Shown here piece by piece: positions 25,107-32,951 of a stretch of 64,000 nucleotides of DNA. This DNA is from Nocardia anaemiae NBRC 100462 (GTDB lineage Bacteria > Actinomycetota > Actinomycetes > Mycobacteriales > Mycobacteriaceae), in NCBI RefSeq assembly GCF_001612725.1, contig NZ_BDAZ01000025.1, positions 62,001 through 126,000 on the forward strand. Direction: 5' to 3'. The first letter of the stretch is position 1, and each line of letters begins with the position of its first letter. The position numbers were made by a program, and so were the translations under genes. The notes under the pieces were generated by a model. It made no database searches. It was not told where the DNA came from and was given only the letters and a program-made list of their open reading frames with translations.

Positions 25107-26165
25107 TCAGGACCGGATACCGAAGGGCAGCGTGAAACGCACGTCACCCTCGACGATGTCGCGCATGTCCGGGATGCCGTTGCGGAACTGCAGCGTCCGC
25201 TCCAGCCCCATGCCGAACGCGAACCCGCTGTACACCTCGGGATCGATCCCGCTGGCGATCAGCACCTTCGGGTTCACCATGCCGCAGCCGCCCCATTCGA
25301 CCCAGCCAGCGCCGCCCTTCTTGTCCGGGAACCACACGTCGACCTCGGCCGACGGCTCGGTGAACGGAAAGTAGTTGGGGCGCATGCGGGTGCGAGTATC
25401 CGGCCCGAACAGGGCGCGCGCGAACGCGTCCAGGGTGCCGCGCAGATGCGCCATGGTCAGGCCCTTGTCCACCGCCAGACCCTCCACCTGCGAGAAGACC
25501 GGCGTGTGGGTGGCGTCGAGTTCGTCGGTGCGGAAGGTCCGGCCGGGGCACACCACATAGATCGGCAGTTCGCGCTCGAGCAGCGAGCGCACCTGGACCG
25601 GCGAGGTGTGCGTGCGCAGCACCTGCCGCGAACCCTCCGGCGCGATATGGAAGGTGTCCTGCATCGTGCGCGCCGGATGGTCGGGCAGGAAATTCAGCGC
25701 GTCGAAGTTGAAGTGCTCGGTCTCGACCTCCGGCCCCTCGGCGACCTCCCATCCCATCGCGACGAAGACATCGGCGATCTGCTCGGAGATAACCGTGATC
25801 GGATGCCGAGCCCCGAGGGCGTCCCGGCGCGCGGGCAACGTCACATCGATCGTCTCGGCGACCAGCACGGCCGCGTCACGCTCGGCGAGCAGCACCGTGC
25901 GACGCGATTCGAATGCCTCCGATACCCGGGCCCGCGCGACATTCACGCGCTTGCCCGCATCCGCCTTCTCCGCCTTCGGCAGGCTGCCGAGCGCGCGCTG
26001 CGCCAAGGCCAGCGGCGCCTTACCGCCGAGATGCTCGGTCTTCGCGACCGCGAGCGCATCGAGATCGGCGGCCGCCGCAAACGCCTTCTCGGCCTCCGCC
26101 GCGGCGGCGGCCAATGCCTCCTCGCTCAGCGCTGCGTTCTCGACTCCATCGTTGTCGTCGGCCAC
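25107..26165 (-). CDS. pheS: Phenylalanine--tRNA ligase alpha subunit
   Basis: A 352-residue catalytic alpha chain. The N-terminal coiled coil is Ala/Glu-rich (residues 10-90). Class II motifs follow: HPARTMQDTFHI, LRTHTSPVQVRSL, FSQVEGLAVDKGL and motif 3 GMGLERTLQFRNGIPDMRD. GTG 26165 is preferred because GGGAGAG lies about 11 nt upstream and the length then matches the family. The gene order pheS-pheT is conserved in M. tuberculosis. Confidence 0.96.
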   Translation of the reverse strand: MADDNDGVENAALSEEALAAAAAEAEKAFAAAADLDALAVAKTEHLGGKAPLALAQRALGSLPKAEKADAGKRVNVARARVSEAFESRRTVLLAERDAAVLVAETIDVTLPARRDALGARHPITVISEQIADVFVAMGWEVAEGPEVETEHFNFDALNFLPDHPARTMQDTFHIAPEGSRQVLRTHTSPVQVRSLLERELPIYVVCPGRTFRTDELDATHTPVFSQVEGLAVDKGLTMAHLRGTLDAFARALFGPDTRTRMRPNYFPFTEPSAEVDVWFPDKKGGAGWVEWGGCGMVNPKVLIASGIDPEVYSGFAFGMGLERTLQFRNGIPDMRDIVEGDVRFTLPFGIRS

Positions 26166-26620
26166 GATCGTTCGTCTCTCCCCTGGGGATCGGTTCGCGG
26201 GTCCGCGTAATTGCCTACCCACATTGCTGCTGGTCGAATCGTATTAGATGCGGCGTGGCCGATTCATCCGGATTACCGCTGTGTCGCTTGCCGACGGTAT
26301 GCCAGCGCTGCGGTCGGGTCGTTCCCCCAGGCCAGACCCGGCTGCGGCGCGGCGGCGAAATCGCGGTGCCGGTGGCGTCCGAGAACCGGCCCTGCCCGAG
26401 CCAGCGCTTGATGACGGGGTAGCAGCACGCGGGATGTCGTCGCCAAACGCAGCGCGCTCGCCCATTGGCCGTCGGCCTTGGACGAGCGCACCACGACATC
26501 CGCACCGTTGGATCGATCACCGAAGCGCTATCCGGAACGGGTCTGGCTGTCCACCGACCGGCGGACGCCCCACTCAGTTGCTCACCTGGGCGGACCACTG
26601 GTCGCCGAACAGCGGCTTTG
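26166..26620. other. Gap between pheS and the MFS gene
   Basis: Open frames exist on both strands but none reads as a known protein or has a ribosome site. The part next to pheS should hold its promoter; a possible minus-strand -10 TACGAT lies at 26237-26242. Nothing else is supported. Confidence 0.35.
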
Positions 26621-28045
26621 TCAGTCCGCGGCGGTAATCCGGCGCGGCAACAGCCGCGACACCAGCGCACCCACCGCCACGATGGCCGCACCGACCCACA
26701 CCGCCGGAACCAACCCGTCGACAAAACTCTGCGGGTCGACGTAGGAACCGTGTGAGGCGAAGACCGACGCCAGCACCGCGACCCCCATCGCGACGCCCAC
26801 TTCCCGAATCGTGCTGTTGGTGCCGGACGCCATCGCCCGATCCTCGGGTGCGGCACTGGCCATCACCACGGTCGCACCGGGCGCGAAGGTCAGTCCCATC
26901 CCGATACCACCGAGCAGGAACGGCCCGACGAAGGCGAGGTAGCTCGCGTCGACCGCGGTCACCGCCGCCATCCAGGCCAGCGCCGCCGCGAGCAAGGTCT
27001 GTCCGGCCGTCAGCAGATTCCGCGCACCGACCCGGTCCACGATCAATCCGGCCAGCGGTGCGACCACCATCGGTGCCATCGTCCACGGCATGGTCCGAAT
27101 GCCGGATTGCAGCGGCCCCAAGCCCTGCACCACCTGGAAATACTGCGCAAGCAGGAAGATCGAGCCGAAAACACCGACCGAGAAGGTGAAGACGGTCGTA
27201 TTGCTCACCCGGAATGCCCGGGAGCGGAACAACCGCAACGGCAGCATCGGATCCGGTGTCCGCAACTCCCAAGCGATCAGCAGTGCGAGCAGCACCGCAC
27301 CGCCGATCAGAGCGGTCAGTACGCCGGTCGAGGTCCAGCCGTCATCGGCGCCGTGGATCACGCCCCACACCACCGCGAGCACACCGCCCGCGGACAACAC
27401 CAGCCCGAGCGGATCCAGTCGCTTGGCCCGCCCGTGCGATTCGGCCAGCGCCCACGCCGCGAAGGGCAGCACCAGCACGCCGATCGGCACATTCACCCAG
27501 AAGATCCACTGCCAGCTCAGCCCCTCGACCACCGCCCCGCCGATCAGCGGGCCGAGTGCGACGCCGAGTCCGGAGATACCACCCCAGATGCCGATCGCGG
27601 CACTGCGCATCTTCTCCGGTACCGCCGATGACAGCAGGGTCAGCGAAAGCGGCATCACCGCGGCCGCACCGAAACCCTGAATCGACCTGGCGGCGATCAA
27701 CATCCAGGGCTCGGTGGCTAGCGCGCAGGCCGCCGATGCCGCCGTGAAGATCGCGATACCGGCCAGGAAGATCCGGCGGCGACCGAGCCGGTCACCGATC
27801 GACGTGGCGGTGAGCAGCAACGATGCGAAGGCCAGCGTGTAGGCGTTGACGAACCATTGCAGATCGGCGAGGGATGCGCCGAGTTCGGTGCGGATCACCG
27901 GCAGCGCATTGGTCACCACCAGGTTGTCCAGCGTGACCATGAACATCGGGATGCCGACGGCGGCCAGCACGGCGGCCAGCGACCGCCCGCCCGCGCGCGG
28001 TTCGACGGACGCCTGCGGATCGGCGGTTACGAGTGTCTCGGACAT
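26621..28045 (-). CDS. MFS drug transporter of the DHA2 (EmrB/QacA) family
   Basis: A 474-residue proton-driven exporter with about 14 predicted membrane helices. It has the DHA2 start FMVTLDNLVVTNALPVI (the conserved Asp in TM1), motif A as SIGDRLGRRRIFLAG and motif C-like GISGLGVALGPLIGGAVVEG. Members expel cationic dyes, antiseptics or antibiotics. The ATG at 28045 is divergent from a TetR gene 94 bp away, with two related operator half-sites between them, so the pump is probably repressed until its drug binds the regulator. Confidence 0.92.
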   Translation of the reverse strand: MSETLVTADPQASVEPRAGGRSLAAVLAAVGIPMFMVTLDNLVVTNALPVIRTELGASLADLQWFVNAYTLAFASLLLTATSIGDRLGRRRIFLAGIAIFTAASAACALATEPWMLIAARSIQGFGAAAVMPLSLTLLSSAVPEKMRSAAIGIWGGISGLGVALGPLIGGAVVEGLSWQWIFWVNVPIGVLVLPFAAWALAESHGRAKRLDPLGLVLSAGGVLAVVWGVIHGADDGWTSTGVLTALIGGAVLLALLIAWELRTPDPMLPLRLFRSRAFRVSNTTVFTFSVGVFGSIFLLAQYFQVVQGLGPLQSGIRTMPWTMAPMVVAPLAGLIVDRVGARNLLTAGQTLLAAALAWMAAVTAVDASYLAFVGPFLLGGIGMGLTFAPGATVVMASAAPEDRAMASGTNSTIREVGVAMGVAVLASVFASHGSYVDPQSFVDGLVPAVWVGAAIVAVGALVSRLLPRRITAAD

Positions 28046-28059
28046 GTCCAGCCTTTGTT

Positions 28060-28108
28060 GTAATCGACTGATAACTTACTGTCCGAAGAGTATGCATCGG
28101 CTGATAAC
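28060..28108. promoter_or_regulatory. Paired TetR operator sites between MFS and TetR genes
   Basis: The word TCG(A/G)CTGATAAC occurs at 28064-28075 and again at 28097-28108. The first lies in an imperfect dyad GTAATC-GACT-GATAAC; the second in a weaker GCATC-GGCT-GATAAC. The 33-bp start-to-start spacing is three helical turns. Confidence 0.6.
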
Positions 28109-28139
28109 ATGTCAACAAGCGACGACGAAGTGGAGCACG

Positions 28140-28721
28140 ATGGCGAGTTCAGCCCGAACCCGGATGACCGCGACCGAACGCAGCGCGGAAGTATTGCGCG
28201 CCGCCGTCACCGCATTCGCCGAATCGGGTTATGCCGCAACGAAAACCGATGAGATCGCGCGACTTGCCGGGGTTTCGCAGCCGTATGTGATCCGCCTCTT
28301 CGGCACCAAACAGCAGCTATTCCTGGCCGCGACGCATCGGGTGTGCGATCGCATCGAGGAGGTCTTCCGCGCGGCCGCGGCCGAGCACATCACGCCGGAG
28401 TCCACCCCGGAGGAGAAGATCCGCGCCCTCGGCACCGGCTACCAGACATTCCTCAACGAACACGAACTACTCCTGGTCCTGTTGCACTCCTTCGCCGCCG
28501 CGTCCGATCCAGCCATCGGTCCGGAAGTCCGCGCCCGCTTCGGCGGCATCTACCGAGTGATCGAAGAACTCACCGGCGCATCCGTCATGGAAATGCGCCG
28601 CTTCCTCAGCACCGGCATGCTGCTGACCGTAATGACCGCCATGGGTGTGGCCGGTCCCGACGCGGTCGAGGCTCGCTGGGCTTTCGAAATACTCGAAAAC
28701 CTCCGCGCCGAGGGCGATTAG
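28140..28721 (+). CDS. TetR-family transcriptional regulator
   Basis: A 193-residue repressor. The DNA-binding domain occupies residues 9-60 (VLRAAVTAFAESGYAATKTD, then the helix-turn-helix EIARLAGVSQPYVIRLFGTK). The rest is an all-helical ligand domain with LLLVLLHSFAAASDP. ATG 28140 has GGAG 5 nt upstream. It is divergent from the MFS pump, which it most likely controls together with itself. Confidence 0.92.
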   Translation: MASSARTRMTATERSAEVLRAAVTAFAESGYAATKTDEIARLAGVSQPYVIRLFGTKQQLFLAATHRVCDRIEEVFRAAAAEHITPESTPEEKIRALGTGYQTFLNEHELLLVLLHSFAAASDPAIGPEVRARFGGIYRVIEELTGASVMEMRRFLSTGMLLTVMTAMGVAGPDAVEARWAFEILENLRAEGD

Positions 28722-28784
28722 CGCATCGGTCCATGCGGTTGGCTCGGTCCGCGTGCGCCTGCGAGCACGCCGGGATGAGCTGGG

Positions 28785-29205
28785 CCAGCACAGGAAGGGG
28801 CTGGCAGTCGGCGGCAAAGCCCGGGCGGTGGCGGTCATCGGACGCATCTCGGCCGACGCTTGCCGGAACCAGCACGGAAAGGTACTGCTAGTCGCTGGAA
28901 AATCCCGGCGATGGCGATCACCGGACGCATCTCCGCCCCTACCTTCCGCAACCAACGCGAAAAGGCCCTGCTGGTCGCTGGGAAAGCCCCGGCGGTGGCG
29001 GCCATCGGATGCTTCTGCGCCCACGCTTGCCGCAACCAGCACGGAAAGGTACTGCTAGTCGCTGGGAAAGCCTCGGCAGTGGCGATCACCGGACGCATCT
29101 CCACTCACACCTTCCGCAACCAGCACAAAATGGTGCTGCTAGTCGCTGGAAAGCCCCAGCAGTGGCGGCGAACGGATGCGTCTGCGCCCACGCTTGCCGC
29201 GGCCC
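28785..29205. repeat. Tandem-repeat array 1, five units of about 84 bp
   Basis: Anchoring on GTCGCTGG-type words, unit phases fall at 28807, 28891, 28974, 29058 and 29142 (spacing 84, 83, 84, 84). Units share words such as AACCAGCACGGAAAGGTACT and alternate between two subtypes (CACCGGACGCATCTCC or ATCGGATGC versions). They are diverged at roughly one base in eight. The array has no ribosome site or recognisable protein; it fills most of the 670-bp gap between the TetR and cysteine dioxygenase genes. Confidence 0.85.
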
Positions 29206-29390
29206 CGGTGCCGCTACCGCCCGCGAATGCGCTGCGCCTCAGCGATGACGGTGCGCATGCGGATTTTGCTCATGGTGATCGAGACCGATGGCAACGGCGT
29301 CGTGGTGCCGGAAAATGCGCGAGACCGCTTCGTCGCGGTTATTGGCAGCGCAGTCGATCGTCCACCACGACCATGTCAGGAGTATTTCGC

Positions 29391-29915
29391 TTGACCACAT
29401 CACTGCCGGTGAATCTCAAGCACACCAACGATATTCATTTTGCGGTCGACGTACCGCTGATGCGCGAAGCGGTGTGTCCGGAGCGGACGCTGTGGTCCCC
29501 CGCGGAATTGCGGGAGTTGACCAGGTCGGTCGCCGATGCCCTTGCGACCCCGCTACTGGACATCGTGCGGTTCGATACGCAGCAACGTTGGTGGACCCGG
29601 CTGGCGCTGACCATGGGCGTCGAAGTGTGGCTGCTGTCGTGGGCGCCGGGACAGGGCACCGAACCGCACGATCACGGCGGTGCGTCCGGCTCGTTCACGG
29701 TATCCATCGGTGAACTCGGCGAGGAATACCGCCACCCCGGCGGACCGGTGCGCACGGCGAATTGGCAGGCCGGTGAAACGGTCGCCTTCGGACCGGATCG
29801 CGCGCATCGGCTGCGCAATCACAGCACCCGCCCGGCCGCCTCGGTACACGCGTATTCACCACCGCTGCGACCAGTCCGCGAGTACCGTGCTCTCACGGAT
29901 TTCGTGGGCGTATGA
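29391..29915 (+). CDS. Cysteine dioxygenase family protein
   Basis: A 174-residue cupin of the bacterial cysteine dioxygenase type, which adds O2 to a thiol such as cysteine to make a sulfinic acid. The iron site is visible: His93 and His95 in EPHDHGG and His139 in FGPDRAHRL. TTG 29391 is chosen because AGGAG lies 8 nt upstream; ATG 29373 overlaps that site. The gene is joined by a MIRU-like linker to a rhodanese, a frequent partner in cysteine and sulfane-sulfur metabolism. Confidence 0.9.
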   Translation: MTTSLPVNLKHTNDIHFAVDVPLMREAVCPERTLWSPAELRELTRSVADALATPLLDIVRFDTQQRWWTRLALTMGVEVWLLSWAPGQGTEPHDHGGASGSFTVSIGELGEEYRHPGGPVRTANWQAGETVAFGPDRAHRLRNHSTRPAASVHAYSPPLRPVREYRALTDFVGV

Positions 29916-29984
29916 GCGAGCGAACATTCAATACAGTCGCCAAGGTGGTCACGACGGAGCCGAGCCTAGCGAGGCGCAGTCATG
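29913..29984 (+). repeat. MIRU-like intercistronic linker, copy 2
   Basis: A 72-bp link starts on the dioxygenase stop with TGAGCGAGCGAA, contains GACGGAGCCGAGC and AGCGAGGCGCAG, and ends TCATG at the rhodanese start. Compare 1099-1153 and 57184-57267. Confidence 0.55.
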
Positions 29985-30425
29985 AGACGCGCCCGTTCCC
30001 CGGCGATCCCGGCCATGAAAGAAGGTAGTGCTATCAGCGCCGAAGACAGGCTCGACCAAGCGCGAGCCAAGCTGAATCGCGTCGACCCGGAGCAGGCGGC
30101 GGCACTGCTGGCCGAGGGCGCATTGGTCGTCGATATCCGCCCACACGCTAACCGCCTCGCCGAGGGCGAAATCCCTGGCTCGGTCGTGGTGGAACGAATC
30201 GTGCTGGAATGGCGCCTCGACCCGACCAGTGCGCACCGACTGCCCGGCCTCACCGAGCACACTCCCGTGGTGCTGGTCTGCAATGAGGGCTACGCCTCCA
30301 GCCTCGCCGCCGCCGACGTCCTCGAACTCGGCCTCCACCAAGCCACCGACCTCATCGGCGGCTTCCGCGCCTGGCAAGCAGCTGGCCTCCCAGTAACCCC
30401 CGGCGGCACCCCACCCGTCCCCTAA
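29982..30425 (+). CDS. Rhodanese-like sulfurtransferase
   Basis: A 147-residue single rhodanese domain. Residues 45-60 read EGALVVDIRPHANR, the CH2A-like start; the active Cys100 is in VVLVCNEGYASSLAA; the end GGFRAWQAAGLPV is the typical final helix. It should carry a persulfide and move sulfur in the cytosol. It follows the cysteine dioxygenase gene, so the two probably detoxify or recycle cysteine sulfur. ATG 29982 has GAGG 7 nt upstream; ATG 30015 is a shorter option. Confidence 0.9.
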   Translation: MRRARSPAIPAMKEGSAISAEDRLDQARAKLNRVDPEQAAALLAEGALVVDIRPHANRLAEGEIPGSVVVERIVLEWRLDPTSAHRLPGLTEHTPVVLVCNEGYASSLAAADVLELGLHQATDLIGGFRAWQAAGLPVTPGGTPPVP

Positions 30426-30451
30426 CCCGGCCACTCGAACCCTCGAGCCGC

Positions 30452-30525
30452 AGTTGTCGCATATCCAGTACCTACTTCGCAGAGGCTATAGCTTGTGCGA
30501 GAGCATCACTGGGTATGCGACAGCT
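30452..30525. repeat. 18-bp inverted repeat ahead of array 2
   Basis: AGTTGTCGCATATCCAGT at 30452-30469 pairs with ACTGGGTATGCGACAGCT at 30508-30525 with two mismatches, across a 38-nt loop. It lies between the rhodanese stop and the tandem array and could be a terminator for the sulfur operon or an end of a small mobile sequence. Confidence 0.65.
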
Positions 30526-30540
30526 CACGTGACCAGTGGT

Positions 30541-31155
30541 GGCGAGCACGGGAATGCGTGGTGCCGCAATGGGATCCGGCTTGCGTGGATGTCACGCGCG
30601 GTACGGCCCTCAATCGCGCCCTGTGGCGGCGAGCACGCTAAGGCCCTCTGCCCGAACGGCATCCAGCCGTACACCGAGGTCACGCGGCACGGCACACAGT
30701 CGCACCCGGTGGCGGCGAGCACGCTTAAGGCCCCCGCCCGCACGGCATCCAGCCGTACACCGACGTCAAGCGGGGCACGGCACACAGTCGCACCCTGTGG
30801 TGCCGAGCACGCTTAAGGCCCCCTGCCCGAACGGCATCCAGCCGTACGCCGAGGTCACGCGGCAGGGCACACAGTCGCGCCCTGTGGCGGCGAGCACGCC
30901 AAGGCCCCCGCCCCGAACGGCATCCAGCCGTACAGCGACGTCACACGCAGCACGGCACACAATCGCGCCCGGTGGTGGGCGAGCACGCTAATGCCCCCTG
31001 CCCCAATGGCATCCAGCCGTACGCCAGACGCCACACGCGGCACGGCACACAGTCGCGCCCTGTGGCGGCGAGCACGCTTAAGGCCCTCTGCTGCAATGTC
31101 ATCTAGCCGTGCACCGAAGGTCGCGCACGGTGCGGGCCGCAGCCGAACGGACTCA
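30541..31155. repeat. Tandem-repeat array 2, seven units of about 87 bp
   Basis: The anchor GGCGAGCACG (or a one-base variant) occurs at 30541, 30628, 30714, 30802, 30889, 30978 and 31067, so spacing is 87, 86, 88, 87, 89, 89. Core words are AACGGCATCCAGCCGTAC and GGCACACAGTCGCGCCC. Most middle units contain the small hairpin ACGGC-ATCCA-GCCGT, and three unit borders contain CACAG/CTGTG. Spacing is not a multiple of three, so it is not coding. First and last units are the most diverged. Confidence 0.88.
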
Positions 31156-31294
31156 TTTGTCGGCATCGCGCAGGAAGTGAAAACGCCTTAAGTCGCCGAT
31201 AAGTTCGGTGCAAGCGACGGAATGCATCGTTGCTCCAACAAAGCGTGAACTGCTTGCCATCGCGCTCGCGGACCGCAACTTTCGAGGAGCCATT

Positions 31295-31960
31295 ATGACC
31301 AGCAATCCCGCCGTCACCACCCGCGTGACCCCCGACGTCACCGGGATGAAGATCGCGCACCGCGGGATGATCGCCGATACCCGACGGTTCGCGCAGATCA
31401 CCGCCCGGATCGCGGCCGGATCCCCATGCCCGCCCCGCCGCGCCGCGGCCATCACCGAGTACCTGAACCTGCTCTGCGACTCCATCCACCACCATCACAC
31501 CATCGAGGACGACGTGCTCTGGCCGGTCCTCATCGCGTCCGCAGGTCCCGCCGTCGACGTGCGCGAACTCGAAGACGATCACATCCACGTCGACGAGTTG
31601 CTGGCGACACTGCGCACACGCGCGGCCGCGTTCGCCGTAGCCAGCGATAAACAAGCGGCCGCCGCCGCACTCGCCGAGACGCTGGAAACCGCACACACCC
31701 TGCTCTCCGAGCACATCGCCGATGAGGAAAAGGTGGTGTTCCCGATCATCGACGAGCACGTCACCCTCGAAGACTGGGCGCGCATCGAAAAGGCGGCAAA
31801 GCAGGGCGGCAACCTGAAATTCGAGGTGCCCCGCGTGCTCCAACACGCGACCGAACCAGAACTGGTGCGCATGAAACAGGATGCCGGACTGGCCATCCGC
31901 CTGATGCTGAAGGTTCTGGTGCGCGGCTTCAATAAGCGCGAGGCCATCATCGCAGGCTGA
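31295..31960 (+). CDS. Hemerythrin HHE domain protein
   Basis: A 221-residue cytosolic four-helix protein. Likely di-iron ligands are His in KIAHRGM, the CDSIHHHHTIEDD cluster, ELEDDHIHVDE and LSEHIADEEKVVFP, which together make the H-HxxxE-HxxxD pattern. Such domains bind O2 or sense redox or nitric oxide. ATG 31295 has AGGAG 6 nt upstream. The C-terminal helix is basic (VLVRGFNKREAIIAG). A decayed paralogue is found 1.5 kb downstream on the opposite strand. Confidence 0.88.
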   Translation: MTSNPAVTTRVTPDVTGMKIAHRGMIADTRRFAQITARIAAGSPCPPRRAAAITEYLNLLCDSIHHHHTIEDDVLWPVLIASAGPAVDVRELEDDHIHVDELLATLRTRAAAFAVASDKQAAAAALAETLETAHTLLSEHIADEEKVVFPIIDEHVTLEDWARIEKAAKQGGNLKFEVPRVLQHATEPELVRMKQDAGLAIRLMLKVLVRGFNKREAIIAG

Positions 31961-31984
31961 GCGCCCGGCAATTCGCTTAGCGGA

Positions 31985-32141
31985 CATGGGAATTCGCGTA
32001 GAGACAAATCGAGGCCGCCGTCAGCCGAATTCGGGCGTCTCGGCGCGAAGGCAAATGGTGATGCGTATGCGGTGGTCGGCACGCGCGACGACCACCGGAT
32101 CGAGGCCGTGCCTCGTTGCCGACAACCACATCGGCGTGATC
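31985..32141 (-). pseudogene. C-terminal fragment of a TrmH/SpoU-type rRNA methyltransferase gene
   Basis: Across three minus-strand frames the pieces read VVGNEA, then HGLDPVVVARADHRIRI, then LTAASICLYANSHVR. These align with FGNEAHGLDPSVASRADHRV and LAAAAAICLYASARV in the intact paralogue at 35294-36118. At least two indels separate the frames, and the N-terminal 80 percent is missing. It is a dead fragment. Confidence 0.75.
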
Positions 32142-32271
32142 TCCGGCTGGTACAACGATCAGCCGGAAATCCTCAATCGCGCAACTTACCGATGCGACAC
32201 CCGCACCGGGCAGCACAGCGCACACAACATCGCCCACTTTGATCTCGTCGGCAAGTCGAAGAAGGATAGAT

Positions 32272-32781
32272 GTGAACTCGGAGATTAAAGAGTACGACGA
32301 CAGGTGGATAATACAACCTTTACGAAGCAGTATTGCCAATATAGAATGGCGGCCCGATGGATTCGAATTCCACCTCGATTCCGGATTCAGGATAGCTGCC
32401 GGATACGGTACCGGACTCTCGCCACGATCACTTGCCGAAGACGATCCCAACCGTCATGTGATCACACACTGGCCGAAATCCGAAATCGAAAGAACGCTTA
32501 CAGGGCCAATCGTATCGCCAGTATTCTTCAAGTCCGGCAGCTTGCGAATCGGCTTTCGCAATGGATGGAACATGTTTATCTCAGATCGGCACCCCGAGAT
32601 ACCGGCTGAGGTTTTCTGGGGCGATATTCTCATTTGGAACCGATCGGGTATCGCAAATCAATCAGATTATCCGGTTGTTACCATAGACAAATGGTCAGGA
32701 GCCAGAATTCAGTCTCCCCCGTGGCCATCTCGGCCAGCCGACCTAAAAATAGACTACGACTCAGAATATATCAATGATTGA
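32272..32781 (+). CDS. Hypothetical protein, possible immunity protein (DUF6188-like)
   Basis: A 169-residue acidic beta-rich protein starting at GTG 32272 with AAGGA 5 nt upstream. The middle (FKSGSLRIGFRNGWNMFI) resembles the G-x-L-x-x-x-F-x-x-G-x-x-L pattern of DUF6188-type proteins, many of which are thought to be immunity proteins of polymorphic toxins; the match is weak. The DNA is clearly AT-richer than neighbours (28 G or C in the 60 bases 32521-32580). Its stop overlaps the TTG of the next small frame, and a third gene follows in the same overlapped fashion, so three cistrons form a tight unit of probable foreign origin. Confidence 0.6.
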   Translation: MNSEIKEYDDRWIIQPLRSSIANIEWRPDGFEFHLDSGFRIAAGYGTGLSPRSLAEDDPNRHVITHWPKSEIERTLTGPIVSPVFFKSGSLRIGFRNGWNMFISDRHPEIPAEVFWGDILIWNRSGIANQSDYPVVTIDKWSGARIQSPPWPSRPADLKIDYDSEYIND

Positions 32782-32951
32782 CCTGGGACTCTCCGTCACC
32801 GACCGATAGTTCTCCGGCACCACTACGTGTATATACTGACGACAAATATGTCTACGATCCGAGCCGTAGTCCGAACCTCATTTATATCGAGCAATGTCGG
32901 AAGACTATTATGGGAGATAATCCCGGCGCTACGATCAAGGAAGTAGGGTAA
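32778..32951 (+). CDS. Small 57-aa frame, possible C-terminal tip of a polymorphic toxin
   Basis: The frame starts at TTG 32778, overlapping the upstream stop, and ends at TAA 32949-32951, overlapping the next ATG by one base. It reads like a real protein: VYTDDKYVYDPSRSPNLIYI, then EQCRKTIMGDNPGATIKEVG. No ribosome site precedes the TTG, so it may be the surviving 3' end of a larger gene whose beginning has been lost. A toxin-tip identity is inference from size, position before a probable immunity gene, and low GC. Confidence 0.45.
   Translation: MTWDSPSPTDSSPAPLRVYTDDKYVYDPSRSPNLIYIEQCRKTIMGDNPGATIKEVG

Noticed and set aside
26248..26620. Possible genes in the gap between pheS and the MFS gene
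   Set aside because: Frames on both strands lack ribosome sites and known motifs; I could not piece together a pseudogene.
28860..29390. Array 1 as an N-terminal extension of cysteine dioxygenase
   Set aside because: The frame is open, but dioxygenases of this type start near TTG 29391, which has a good AGGAG site, and the added residues resemble no protein.
30541..31155. Array 2 as a CRISPR array
   Set aside because: Units are 86-89 bp and similar over their full length; there is no short exact repeat with unrelated spacers and no cas gene nearby.
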